From Iamia sp. SCSIO 61187 (GTDB taxonomy: Bacteria > Actinomycetota > Acidimicrobiia > Acidimicrobiales > Iamiaceae), in the NCBI RefSeq assembly GCF_019443745.1, contig NZ_CP050948.1, positions 2,356,001-2,420,000 on the forward strand: a stretch of 64,000 nt of DNA, read 5' to 3'. A model generated the notes under the pieces. It worked only from the letters and a program-made list of their open reading frames with translations, was not told the DNA's origin and searched no databases. Below are positions 25,242-33,522 of this stretch, in pieces. The position numbers were made by a program, and so were the translations under genes. Position 1 is the first letter of the stretch, and each line of letters opens with the position of its first letter.

Positions 25242-25268
25242 GCCGCGGACCCGCCCGTCGCGGCGGGG

Positions 25269-26606
25269 TCAGGTGATCTCGGTGCCGTCGGGTCTGGTGA
25301 TGTGCCAGGTGCCGGTGGGGTCGCGCCAGGTGGTGTAGCCGTGGGTGCGGAGTCGGTTGTGCCTCCCGCAGGCGGGTCCCCCGTTGCGGGGGTTGGTACT
25401 CCCGCCACCGTCTCCGTTGCGTCCTCCCTGGTCGCTCCAGGGGGTGAGGTGGTCGCTTTGGCAGTCGGTGACCGGGACGTGGCAGCCGGGCCAGTAGCAG
25501 GTGGTCGATGAGAGCTTGACGGCCAGGGCGGCGGGGCCGGTGAAGAGGCGGCTCTTGCGGCCGAGGTCGATCACGACCGAGTCGGAGCCGACCACCACCC
25601 GCCGGACGTGGCCGATGAGGGCCTGGGCGACGGCGGCGGTGGCCTCGATGGGGTTGCCGTCGAGGGTGGAGCACCGCCGGCCGATGGCGGGGAACAGCTT
25701 GAAGGCGTCGTCGACGGGGGTGGGGTCGATGCCGGCGAGGCGGGCGGCGATGTGTTCGAAGGTGCGGTGGTCGATGACCACGTTGGTCACCACCTGCGAC
25801 CCACCGGTGCTGGTGGCGTGGTGGGCGGCGGCGGAGCGGAAGATCTCCTCGAGGGCGTCGAAGCGGCGCTGGGCGTCGGTGCGGGGCAGGTCCGCCTGGG
25901 TGGCGGCGTCGCCGTGCTCGGCCCGGGCCTTGTCCCAATCAGCGAGGGTCTCGGCCTTGAGCTGGGCCTGGAAGATCGACCACAGCTCGGCCCCGACCAA
26001 CGAACCACACCGCCCGGTGATCTCCCAGCCGCCGTCGAAGTTCTGGTGCAACCGGGCGTCACGCTTGTCGTGGGCGGCCTGGTCGCGGTCGCGGGTGCCG
26101 TCCTCGTCGACGAGGCTCACCCACTCCCGGACCTTCTGATCGAAGACCCGGTACGTGTTGGTCTGGGCTTCGGTGGCGAAGGAGGCCTCGTTGGCCTCCA
26201 CCGCATCCCGGACCCGCGGGTTGGCATGAGCGCGAGCGATCCGCTCGACCTGGCAGCGACCGATCGCCCCCTCGGCGAACGCGGCCCCGACGGTGGGCAG
26301 GGACCGGAGGGCCTTGGCACACGCGGCCCGCCGGGCCGCCTCCCGGGTCGAGAGGTTGGCGTGATGGCGGACCATCACCTTGGCCGACGCATGCCCGTCG
26401 CCGGCATGGAACCCGCTGCGGTCGATCTCGGCCACCAGGTCGATCTGGACGGACTGGACCTTGCGGCCCAGGGTCTCCACCCCGACGGTCAGGGCCCGGG
26501 CCTCGGCGACATCGTCCGGGGCCACCCCGACCCGCTGGAGGGTGTCGACCGCCGCGATGGCAGCCGCGAGCGCCTCCGCCCTCGTCGGATCGCACACCGT
26601 CTCCAT
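25269..26606 (-). CDS. DUF222 / 13E12-type HNH endonuclease
   Basis: The protein has 445 residues. The DUF222 region (about 30-330) carries REAARRAACAKALRSLPTVG and FAEGAIGRCQVERIARAHAN. It is followed by a C-terminal HNH domain: CYWPGCHVPVTDC, QSDHLTPWSDQGG, NGGPACGRHNRLRTHGY and GTWHITRPDG. This family is abundant and multicopy in actinobacteria and may derive from group II-intron or other mobile DNA. Its biological role is unsettled. ATG 26606 follows a promoter in which -10 TAGGGT is seven bases away, so the message should be leaderless. Confidence 0.88.
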   Translation of the reverse strand: METVCDPTRAEALAAAIAAVDTLQRVGVAPDDVAEARALTVGVETLGRKVQSVQIDLVAEIDRSGFHAGDGHASAKVMVRHHANLSTREAARRAACAKALRSLPTVGAAFAEGAIGRCQVERIARAHANPRVRDAVEANEASFATEAQTNTYRVFDQKVREWVSLVDEDGTRDRDQAAHDKRDARLHQNFDGGWEITGRCGSLVGAELWSIFQAQLKAETLADWDKARAEHGDAATQADLPRTDAQRRFDALEEIFRSAAAHHATSTGGSQVVTNVVIDHRTFEHIAARLAGIDPTPVDDAFKLFPAIGRRCSTLDGNPIEATAAVAQALIGHVRRVVVGSDSVVIDLGRKSRLFTGPAALAVKLSSTTCYWPGCHVPVTDCQSDHLTPWSDQGGRNGDGGGSTNPRNGGPACGRHNRLRTHGYTTWRDPTGTWHITRPDGTEIT

Positions 26607-26613
26607 GCCCCCG

Positions 26614-26640
26614 ACCCTACGCCAGGGGTGTGACAGTCAA
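26614..26640 (-). promoter_or_regulatory. Promoter of the HNH gene
   Basis: On the minus strand TTGACT (26640-26635) and TAGGGT (26619-26614) are separated by 15 bases, and the ATG follows after seven. The spacing is slightly short, but the hexamer positions match the leaderless pattern of neighbours. Confidence 0.5.
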
Positions 26641-26648
26641 GCGGCCGC

Positions 26649-26689
26649 AAACCCAGTCCCCACAAGGGTTTGGGGTGAACCAACACCCC
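26649..26689 (-). promoter_or_regulatory. Tandem stem-loops upstream of the HNH gene
   Basis: AAACCC and GGGTTT (26649-26654, 26666-26671) can pair across 11 bases. The adjacent GGGGTG and CACCCC (26672-26677, 26684-26689) pair across AACCAA. Both lie upstream of the predicted -35. They could be a protein-binding site or a terminator for transcription from the left or right. Their function is unknown. The remaining intergenic bases to 26853 show nothing else. Confidence 0.4.
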
Positions 26690-26866
26690 ACCCGGGACCC
26701 GGGACGTGAAGGCCCGCTCGACGTCCGCCGACCACCTCGTCGCACGACCCCGATCCGGCGATAGGGGACGGTCGGGCCGGGTCTCGAGTCGGTGGCTGGC
26801 GTTGTCGGGCGCACGTTCGCCGATTCCCACGCAGGCACGCGCGACCCGGCGTCTACTGTCCGAGCC

Positions 26867-27319
26867 GTGACTCCCGAAGAGGTCCTCGTGCTCTATGGCC
26901 GAGCCTGGTTCGAGCGCGATCGGGACCAGCGCATCGAGGCCCTGCGGAAGGCGTGCACCGAGGACATCCTCTTCGTCGATCCCCAGCTCGGGCGGCTCCA
27001 CGGGTTGGAGGCTGTGGCCGACATGATCGGTGGCTACATGAACGCGCCAATGGAAGGCCATGAGGCCGAGGATCGAGAGTAGCGCGCTCGAGGGATGTCG
27101 GGCTCCGGGGTCTCGGTCGAGGTTGTCACTCCGATCGAGTCGTTCCACGACTTCTACCGCTACTCGTACATCTGGCACTTCCCCGACGGCTCCAGCTCGG
27201 GCGGCACGTCGTTCTGCGAGCGCGCATCCGATGGGCGGATCCGTCTGATCACGGTCTGGCCGGGGTCACGCCACTTCCCCATCCCGCCGTCCTCGCGGAC
27301 GGACGATCCAGAGGTCTGA
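26867..27319 (+). pseudogene. SnoaL/NTF2-like protein interrupted by an in-frame stop
   Basis: The reading begins at GTG 26867, seven bases after -10 TACTGT. It encodes VTPEEVLVLYGRAWFERD, LRKACTEDILFVDPQLGRL and LEAVADMIGGYMN, the N-terminal half of a SnoaL-like cone fold. A TAG at 27080-27082 stops it. In the same frame the second half continues, from ATG 27095, as SGSGVSVEVVTPIESFHD, FYRYSYIWHFPDG and RIRLITVWPG, ending at 27319. Together the pieces make a normal-length family protein of about 150 residues. A nonsense mutation or sequencing error is likely; readthrough of amber is possible but unsupported. Confidence 0.6.
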
Positions 27320-27359
27320 ACTCAGCCGATGCGGCGGCGCCACGCCCACCGAACCGACG

Positions 27360-27956
27360 TCATGGGGCAGCGACGAGGCCGAGAGAAGGCAGGTCCGCTC
27401 GAAGCTTGTCGTCGTCGACGAACCAGTAGCCGGCGCCGCCGAGTGCCTTCCATGCCTCGACGAGGTCGAGGCGGTTGTCGATGAGCAGGGCTTTCGATCG
27501 CGAGCCGGTGAAGGCGAGTCGTTGGAGGGCGATGTTGCAGAGTGCGGACTTGTCCGCGGTCCCCTCGGCAGCGGAGGTGACGATGACGTCGAACACCACG
27601 TCGAGCCTGTGCGCGGGCACCACGACGTCGGTGAGGAGGTCGGGGTTCACGGTCACGAGGGCTTGCGGCAGAAGGCGCGCCGATGCCATGCGCCAGGCTG
27701 TCTCGTTGAAGTCGATGCTCTCGCAGCAGCGACGGGCGTGGGATCTGACCGCGGTGGCGGTCATGCCACTGCGGTCTGCGAGCTCCCGGAAGATCTCGTC
27801 GGCTCCGATCTGTCCGATGTTCCAGGCGTCAGCTTGAGCCGCCATCACATCCATCCAGACGGAGTCCCAGGTCGGACACTCGAGTGGTGCACGGCGCATC
27901 CACCGCTCGTCAACGAGAGTGTCTCCGAAGTCCCACAGCAAAGCAGCCGGAGTCAT
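27360..27956 (-). CDS. HAD-superfamily hydrolase-like protein
   Basis: The protein has 198 residues. It begins MTPAALLWDFGDTLVDERW; the nucleophile motif is DFGDTL, with the second acidic residue one place later than in the classic DxD. A helical cap follows (MDVMAAQADAWNIGQIGADE), then VFDVIVTSAAEGTADKS with the conserved Thr/Ser and Lys region, and KALLIDNRLDLVEAWKALG, the third acidic motif. The substrate is unknown; phosphatase, phosphoglucomutase-like and inactive forms all exist. The ATG overlaps the reductase gene's TGA by four bases. By eye the region is less GC-rich than its flanks. Confidence 0.75.
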   Translation of the reverse strand: MTPAALLWDFGDTLVDERWMRRAPLECPTWDSVWMDVMAAQADAWNIGQIGADEIFRELADRSGMTATAVRSHARRCCESIDFNETAWRMASARLLPQALVTVNPDLLTDVVVPAHRLDVVFDVIVTSAAEGTADKSALCNIALQRLAFTGSRSKALLIDNRLDLVEAWKALGGAGYWFVDDDKLRADLPSLGLVAAP

Positions 27957-28780
27957 GGAGGCAACGTCCCACGCAGGACCCTCGAGGGCGACCACCCGAT
28001 ACGGTCCCGGGCTCGGCGGTCGTCGATAGCGAGGTGCCGGGGCCGGTTCGCCGACAGCGGAGTGCCCTCCGCTCTGATCGCGGTCGCGTCGAGATCCAGT
28101 GCTGCGATCACCCGCTGCGCGATCTCGTAGCGGCTCAGGGTCTCCGGGCCCGGCAGGTGCCATGCTCCCGCCCGGTCGGCGGGAGCGAGCAGGGCGATCC
28201 GCCACAGCGCGTCGGCGAGCTCCGGCGCAGCGGCGGGCTGACGAAGCTCATCGTCGAACCAGGCCGTTGGCTCGTCGAGGGCTGCGCCGCGACGGATGCG
28301 CGCCACGACGTGATCGTCGGGGTCGATCGAGACGATCAACGGCAGGCGCACGATGGCTGACCCCTCGGCACGCTCGGCCACGACCGCTTCGGCCTGCGCC
28401 TTCCACCTGCCGTAGCTCCAGATCGGGTCCGGCCTGGCGTCTTCACCCCGTGGTGAGCCGTCTCCAGAGAACACGGCGTCGCTCGAGACGAAGAGAACTG
28501 CTGCCCCCGCTCTCTGGGCCGCGTCGACGACGTTCTCGGTCGCGCCGACGATCGATTCCTGATCGTGCGAGTACGCCGCATGGAGCATGAGCGACGGTCC
28601 AACCGTGTTCACAGCAGAGACGACGGCGATCGAGTCTCGCAGGTCGGCGATGACACCTCCGGCCGATCCCAGGCCCGTGCGGTGGGTCAGCCCGACCACC
28701 TCAACCCCCTCGGGGGCCTTCCGGCGAAGCCATGTCCCCAACAGTCCGGAAGCGCCCGTCAACAACACGGCCCCGGTCAT
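27953..28780 (-). CDS. NAD(P)-dependent sugar reductase/epimerase (RmlD-like)
   Basis: This 275-residue Rossmann protein has VLLTGASGLLGTWLRR at the N terminus, LMLHAAYSHDQESIVGATEN and VLFVSSDAVFSGDG with the Ser of the catalytic triad. Residues resembling Tyr-x-x-x-Lys sit in YGRWKAQAEAVVAE. A substrate-binding half ends in RDRIGWSPSRVL. The family includes dTDP-4-dehydrorhamnose reductase and related nucleotide-sugar enzymes. It is translationally coupled to the HAD gene. The sugar substrate is unknown. No gene is visible in the 210 bases upstream (28781-28991), whose DNA encodes only low-complexity Arg/Ser/Pro frames. Confidence 0.8.
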   Translation of the reverse strand: MTGAVLLTGASGLLGTWLRRKAPEGVEVVGLTHRTGLGSAGGVIADLRDSIAVVSAVNTVGPSLMLHAAYSHDQESIVGATENVVDAAQRAGAAVLFVSSDAVFSGDGSPRGEDARPDPIWSYGRWKAQAEAVVAERAEGSAIVRLPLIVSIDPDDHVVARIRRGAALDEPTAWFDDELRQPAAAPELADALWRIALLAPADRAGAWHLPGPETLSRYEIAQRVIAALDLDATAIRAEGTPLSANRPRHLAIDDRRARDRIGWSPSRVLRGTLPP

Positions 28781-28991
28781 CGCCAACCAACCTACGAGGC
28801 GGGCTTCAGCGCGGGCGGTCAAGCGCTCGACCGAGGGCGTCGACGACCGGTGCGTCCACTCAGTCTGGCTGTTGCCCCACCCGCGGCAGGAGACTGCTAG
28901 GGGTGTCCCCCATGTGCCGTTGGGGGACGGCCCGGGCGTTGGCTGACGCGGCGCTCGACACAGGTGACGGCGGGCCGTCTGCGGACGTCGC

Positions 28992-29639
28992 CTAGATGCC
29001 GAAGCTGGCTTCTTCGACTCGGGCGAGGGCATCGGGCTCGCCGGTGAGGGTCACGTCGGCCTGGGGCTTGCGGCCGTAGAGGTAGAGCAGGATCTCGACG
29101 GGGTCGCCGGTGACCACCGCTCCCCCGTCGCCCTTGCCGCTGGCCTGGACCGGGTCGGACCCGGGGCGCACGAGGCGGAGGCCCGTCCCACCCAGCTTCC
29201 CGGGGGCGACGAGCAGCCGGGCCCCTCGGCGCAGGAGGGCCCACACGGCGTCCTGGAGCTCGACGTCGTCGGGGCGGGGGCCGAGGCCGGCCGGGCGGCG
29301 AACGTCCTCGTGGTGGACGACGTACTCGATCGTGTTGGCCAGCCTGCCTACGGGGCGCAGGGCCATGGGGCCGATCGGGGGGCCGGTGCGCACCCGCTCG
29401 ACGACGCCCTCGTAGCCGTGGCGGTCGAGCTCGCGGGCCATGAGCTTCTCGGTCGTGCCCTCGAACCGGCCGCCGAGCAGGATCCCCGGGGCGGAGAGGG
29501 GGTTGCGCTCGCGCACCACCAGGTGGGCCGCCAGGTCTGCCGTGGACCACTCGCCGCACAGGGTGGGGGCATCGGGCCCCTGGGCCAGGAACAGGTCGCA
29601 GAGCGCCGCCCGTTCGCGCTGGTCGACGTCGGCTGCCAT
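28992..29639 (-). CDS. TIGR03085 / maleylpyruvate-isomerase-like metal-binding protein
   Basis: This 215-residue DinB/MDMPI-like four-helix protein carries ALCDLFLAQGPDAPTLCGEW, STADLAAHLVVRERNP and NTIEYVVHHEDVRR. Together these place the His ligands characteristic of mycothiol-dependent or related metal enzymes (WSTADLAAH, EYVVHHED). The C-terminal half matches the actinobacterial TIGR03085 profile. The function is unproven, and a thiol-dependent transferase role is likely. The start ATG lies six bases from -10 TACGCT and faces the cyclophilin gene across only 36 bases. Confidence 0.8.
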   Translation of the reverse strand: MAADVDQRERAALCDLFLAQGPDAPTLCGEWSTADLAAHLVVRERNPLSAPGILLGGRFEGTTEKLMARELDRHGYEGVVERVRTGPPIGPMALRPVGRLANTIEYVVHHEDVRRPAGLGPRPDDVELQDAVWALLRRGARLLVAPGKLGGTGLRLVRPGSDPVQASGKGDGGAVVTGDPVEILLYLYGRKPQADVTLTGEPDALARVEEASFGI

Positions 29640-29645
29640 GGGGGG

Positions 29646-29669
29646 AGCGTACGGCGCACGTGGCAGGAT
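29646..29669. promoter_or_regulatory. Bidirectional leaderless promoters between TIGR03085 and cyclophilin
   Basis: Leftward TACGCT (complement 29646-29651) is six bases from the ATG at 29639. Rightward CAGGAT (29664-29669) is six bases from the ATG at 29676. The two -10 elements are 12 bases apart, so the -35 regions overlap and initiation in the two directions must exclude each other. Confidence 0.5.
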
Positions 29670-29675
29670 CGACAG

Positions 29676-30149
29676 ATGGCCAAGCAGCCCGACATGCAGA
29701 TCGACGAGAGCACCCGCTACCAGGTGGTGATCGCCACCGACAAGGGTGACATCACCATGGTCCTCGACCCCGCCCTCGCCCCCGTGACCGTCAACAACTT
29801 CGTGGTCAAGGCCCGCGAGGGGTTCTACGACGGGCTCACGTTCCACCGGGTGGTCCCCGGCTTCGTCATCCAGGGCGGCGACCCCAAGGGGACCGGCACC
29901 GGCGACGGCGGCTACAAGTTCGCCGACGAGCCGGTGCGGGCCGACTACATCCTGGGCGCCGTGGCCATGGCCAACGCCGGGCCCAACACCAACGGCACCC
30001 AGTTCTTCATCTGCATCGAGGACTGCACCCGCAAGCTCGACAAGCTCTACAACCTCTTCGGCTTCGTCACCAGCGGCATCGAGGTCGCCCAGGCCATCGA
30101 GAAGGGCGACAAGATGAACACCGTGACCGTCACCGAGAAGACCGACTGA
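29676..30149 (+). CDS. Cyclophilin-type peptidyl-prolyl isomerase
   Basis: This 157-residue single-domain cytoplasmic protein has the catalytic FHRVVPGFVIQGGDP (Arg and Gln of the active site) and AMANAGPNTNGTQFFICIED. There is no signal peptide. The canonical Trp of the active site is replaced by Leu in KLDKLYNLFGFV, which is common in bacterial forms. It assists protein folding. An acyl-CoA synthetase gene follows after 12 bases and is probably co-transcribed, without an obvious functional link. Confidence 0.93.
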   Translation: MAKQPDMQIDESTRYQVVIATDKGDITMVLDPALAPVTVNNFVVKAREGFYDGLTFHRVVPGFVIQGGDPKGTGTGDGGYKFADEPVRADYILGAVAMANAGPNTNGTQFFICIEDCTRKLDKLYNLFGFVTSGIEVAQAIEKGDKMNTVTVTEKTD

Positions 30150-30161
30150 CGGACCGAGGCC

Positions 30162-31811
30162 GTGAGCGGTCTGAACCTGGCGGCGGCGCAGCACGCCATC
30201 GCCGCCGCCGTCCCTGACCGGCCGGCGCTGATCTGGCGGGGCACGACGTGGACGTGGGCCGAGGTGGCCCACCGCACGGCGTGCCTCGCCCGGGTCCTGC
30301 GCGCCCACGACATCGGCCTGCGGGAGGCGCCGGCGGGCGAGGGGTGGGAATCGCCCCACGACCACGTCGCCCTCGTCCTCCTGAACGGGAACGAGTACCT
30401 CGAGGGCATGGTCGGGGCCTGGCGGGCGCGGGCCGCGGCCGTCAACATCAACTGGCGCTACACCGCCCCCGAGATGGCCGAGGTCCTCGCCGACGCCCGG
30501 GCCGCGGCGGTCGTCTACCACGGGCGCTACGCCGAGGTCGTGGGCGAGGCCCTCGCCCTGCTCCCCGAGCAGCCCCGCCTGCTCCTGCGCGTCGCCGACG
30601 GCACGCCCGGCTCGCTCCTCCCCGGAGCGCTCCCCTACGAGGACGCCCTCGCCACCGCCATCCCCCTGGCCCCCGACCCCGCCTGGTCGGGCGACGACCG
30701 CTACATCGTCTACACCGGCGGAACCACGGGACGGCCCAAGGGGGTCCTGTGGCGCCAGGACGACTTCGCCGCCACCTGCCTCGGGGTCCGGGGGACGCCC
30801 CAGGACCTGGCGGCCCGGGCCGCCGCCCGAGGGCCGCTGCGCACCCTCCCGGCCGCCCCGTTCATGCACGGCGCCGCCCACTGGAACGCCCTGAGCGCCT
30901 GGCTCGCCGGCGGCACCGTGGTGGTGCAGGACGTCGTCGACCGCTACGACCCCGCCGACGTGATCGCCACGTGCGTCCGCGAGCAGGCCACCGCCCTGTT
31001 GATCGTGGGCGACGCCTTCGCCCGGCCCCTGGTCGAGGAGCTCCGGGCCCGCCCGGCGTCGCTGCCCCTGCGCCACCTGCTCACCGGCGGGACGATCCTC
31101 TCGGCCCCGGTCAAGCAGGCCCTGATCGAGCTGATCCCCGGGGTGCGGATCGTCGACGTGCTGGGCTCCTCGGAGACCGGGCGCCAGGCGGTCACGTCCT
31201 CCGACGAGCGGGCCGCGGCCACGTCGGGGACGTTCCGACCCGAGGAGACCACCGTCATCGTGTCCGAGGACCGGACCCGCGTCCTCTCCCCCGCCGAGGA
31301 CGACATCGGGTGGATGGCCCAGGCCGGGCGGGTCCCGCTGGGCTACCTGAACGACCCGGAGAAGTCCGAGGCCACCTTCCCCACCATCGACGGCGTGCGG
31401 TACTCCGTGGCCGGGGACCGGGCCCGGTGGCGCCCCGACGGGACCCTCGAGCTGCTCGGCCGGGAGGCGGTGGTGATCAACACCGGTGGCGAGAAGGTCT
31501 ACGCCGAGGAGGTCGAGATGGCGCTCGCCCACCACCCCGGCGTGGCCGACTGCCTCGTCGTGGGCCGACCCCACGAGCGCTTCGGCAGCGAGATCGTCGC
31601 CGTCGTCGCCCCCCGCCCGGGGGCGACGGTGGACGTCGAGGGGCTCCGCGCCACCGCTGCCGACCACCTGGCGGCCTACAAGCTGCCCCGCGCCGTGGTG
31701 CTGGTCGACGCCATCTCCCGGAGCCCCAGCGGCAAGCCCGACTACGCCTGGGCGCGCGAGCAGGCGGTCAGCACCGCTCGTAGAGGACGTAGTAGTCGTC
31801 GGGGTCGTTGA
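30162..31811 (+). CDS. AMP-forming acyl-CoA synthetase
   Basis: The protein has 549 residues. Motifs: IVYTGGTTGRPKGVLWRQ (P-loop, A3), DVLGSSETGRQAV (A5), SVAGDRARWRPDGTLELLGR (A7/A8 core with Asp), VINTGGEKVYAEEVE (A8) and a C-terminal AISRSPSGKPDYAW with the catalytic Lys (A10). It activates a carboxylic acid, probably a fatty or aromatic acid. No signal peptide is present. The last 15 residues (Arg-rich) overlap the 3' end of the convergent membrane-protein gene by 44 bases. Confidence 0.92.
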   Translation: MSGLNLAAAQHAIAAAVPDRPALIWRGTTWTWAEVAHRTACLARVLRAHDIGLREAPAGEGWESPHDHVALVLLNGNEYLEGMVGAWRARAAAVNINWRYTAPEMAEVLADARAAAVVYHGRYAEVVGEALALLPEQPRLLLRVADGTPGSLLPGALPYEDALATAIPLAPDPAWSGDDRYIVYTGGTTGRPKGVLWRQDDFAATCLGVRGTPQDLAARAAARGPLRTLPAAPFMHGAAHWNALSAWLAGGTVVVQDVVDRYDPADVIATCVREQATALLIVGDAFARPLVEELRARPASLPLRHLLTGGTILSAPVKQALIELIPGVRIVDVLGSSETGRQAVTSSDERAAATSGTFRPEETTVIVSEDRTRVLSPAEDDIGWMAQAGRVPLGYLNDPEKSEATFPTIDGVRYSVAGDRARWRPDGTLELLGREAVVINTGGEKVYAEEVEMALAHHPGVADCLVVGRPHERFGSEIVAVVAPRPGATVDVEGLRATAADHLAAYKLPRAVVLVDAISRSPSGKPDYAWAREQAVSTARRGRSSRRGR

Positions 31812-33522
31812 GGGGGCAGAACTGCTCGGCGACGACCTGGTTGGGGGCGTCGGAGCCGAACAGGCGGGAGTCGTTGGGCTCGACCCAGGCGTCCCAGACG
31901 TGGGAGAGCACCAGCCAGTCGGCGCTGGCCACCTCGTCGGCCAGCCCGGAGTCCTCGGCGTTGGCGATGCCCGGGTCCATCTCGATGTAGTACGTCGCCG
32001 GCGTCGTCTCGGGGAACAGGAAGTAGAAGTAGGCGTCGCTGTAGGGCGTCTTGCGGAGGTCGGCGGTCCCCACGAACAGGCGGTCACCGGGCTCGACGCG
32101 GGCGGCGAGGGCGTCGGTCACCTGCTGGGCCGACTCGGCGATCTCGGGGGCCCCCAGGTAGAAGGTGCGGTCGCCGTTGCGGACGGCCCAGCCGAAGTAG
32201 TCGCCCTCGAGGTTCTGCCGGGTGAGGTCGACCCAGGTGCGGGTCGTGTAGGCGGGGAGCACCAGCACGACGAGCAGCAGCGGCAGCAGGGCCAGGGCCG
32301 CCCGGCTCGGGCCGCGCAGGCGGCGGGACCGGGCCGCGGCCCACCACTCGCCCCACTGGACGAAGGCGACGGGCAGGAAGACCATCGACACGCACGAGAC
32401 CCAGGCCAGGTGGGTGGTGTCCGGGCGCTGCACGGCCTGCGGCAGCAGCCCGACGCCGAAGGCGCCGACGACCACCAGGATGCGGCTGCGCCGGGAGGCG
32501 GGGTCGCGGCGGACGGCCACGATGCCGGTGACGAGCAGCGCCACCGCCGCCAGCGGCAGGGCCAGGAACCACAGCGTGACCTGGGCCGACGCGTCGACCA
32601 TGGGGATCGGCCAGTCGGGCACGCGCAGCTGGGCCACGGCCTGGAGGACGCCGTCGTTGCGGTCCCACGACGGGGGGATGGGCAGGTGGCGCCCGCCTCG
32701 CAGGTCGAAGACGGGCTGGAGGAACATGCCCTCGACCACGTTGCCCGGCCCGGCCATGGCCAGGTGCACGACGATCGGGGCCACCCCGGCGAGCACGCCG
32801 ACGACGAGCGGCACGAGCAGGTCGCGCCCCCACCGCCGCCAGAGCAGCGCCAGGCCGGCCAGCCCGATGGCCAGGACCAGGTCGGGCCGCCACAGCAGCG
32901 CCAGGCCGAGCACGACGCCGCCGAGGACGAGCCGCAGGCGGGCACCGCTCTCCCCCGCCTCCAGGCGCCGGGCCCCGGTGAGGGCGACGGCGATGCCGAG
33001 CAGCCCGAGGGCCACCCCGCCGTTCCAGGCCAGGGCGGTGAGGCCGATCGGCGTCACGACCAGCAGGACGCCGAGCACCCCGCACACCGTCGCCACCCGC
33101 CGCCCCCACGGCAGGGCCAGGTGGAACAGCCCGAAGATGATGCCCAGGTGCTGGACCAGGCCGTAGAACCGCTCGGCGGCCAGGGTCGTGCCCGCCACCT
33201 CGAACCAGGCCGCCAGGCTCCAGAGGCTGGCCGGGCCGTAGAGGTGCAGGAAGTCCCGGTTGGGGACGTCACCCGCCAGCACCCGCTCGGGGAAGACGAG
33301 CATGAAGCCCTCCTCCATGGGCGGGCCCTGGTACTGGAAGAGGGTGGGCAGCGGGAGGGCGACGGCCAGCCCGACGAGGACGACGGCGAGGACGGTGCCG
33401 CGGCGCCCGGCGACCAGCGAGGTCCGCACCCGTCGAACCGCGTCCCACGCGGCGCGGGGCGCGACGGTCTCGGGGACGTCGTCGCGCCGACGGTCGAGCG
33501 GGCCGGCCGCCGTGTCGGTCAC
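31768..33522 (-). CDS. Polytopic membrane protein, GT-C glycosyltransferase-like
   Basis: This protein of about 584 residues has about 10 transmembrane helices. It starts at GTG 33522, which overlaps the upstream TGA (GTGA). After the first helix the external loop QYQGPPMEEGFMLVFPERVL holds acidic residues and DRDFLHLYGP-like sequence (here NRDFLHLYGPASLW), resembling the DxD-type loop of GT-C/GT39 transferases. The C-terminal hydrophilic domain (about 420-584) carries RLFVGTADLRKTPYSDAYF and DWLVLSHVWDAWVEP. It probably transfers a sugar from a lipid donor to an envelope acceptor. The exact family was not recognised. Confidence 0.75.
   Translation of the reverse strand: MTDTAAGPLDRRRDDVPETVAPRAAWDAVRRVRTSLVAGRRGTVLAVVLVGLAVALPLPTLFQYQGPPMEEGFMLVFPERVLAGDVPNRDFLHLYGPASLWSLAAWFEVAGTTLAAERFYGLVQHLGIIFGLFHLALPWGRRVATVCGVLGVLLVVTPIGLTALAWNGGVALGLLGIAVALTGARRLEAGESGARLRLVLGGVVLGLALLWRPDLVLAIGLAGLALLWRRWGRDLLVPLVVGVLAGVAPIVVHLAMAGPGNVVEGMFLQPVFDLRGGRHLPIPPSWDRNDGVLQAVAQLRVPDWPIPMVDASAQVTLWFLALPLAAVALLVTGIVAVRRDPASRRSRILVVVGAFGVGLLPQAVQRPDTTHLAWVSCVSMVFLPVAFVQWGEWWAAARSRRLRGPSRAALALLPLLLVVLVLPAYTTRTWVDLTRQNLEGDYFGWAVRNGDRTFYLGAPEIAESAQQVTDALAARVEPGDRLFVGTADLRKTPYSDAYFYFLFPETTPATYYIEMDPGIANAEDSGLADEVASADWLVLSHVWDAWVEPNDSRLFGSDAPNQVVAEQFCPLNDPDDYYVLYERC

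Noticed and set aside
25248-25270. GC-rich hairpin at the end of the convergent TetR and HNH genes
   Set aside because: The stem has a bulge and no T run, and it overlaps the HNH stop codon, so it is not convincing as a terminator.
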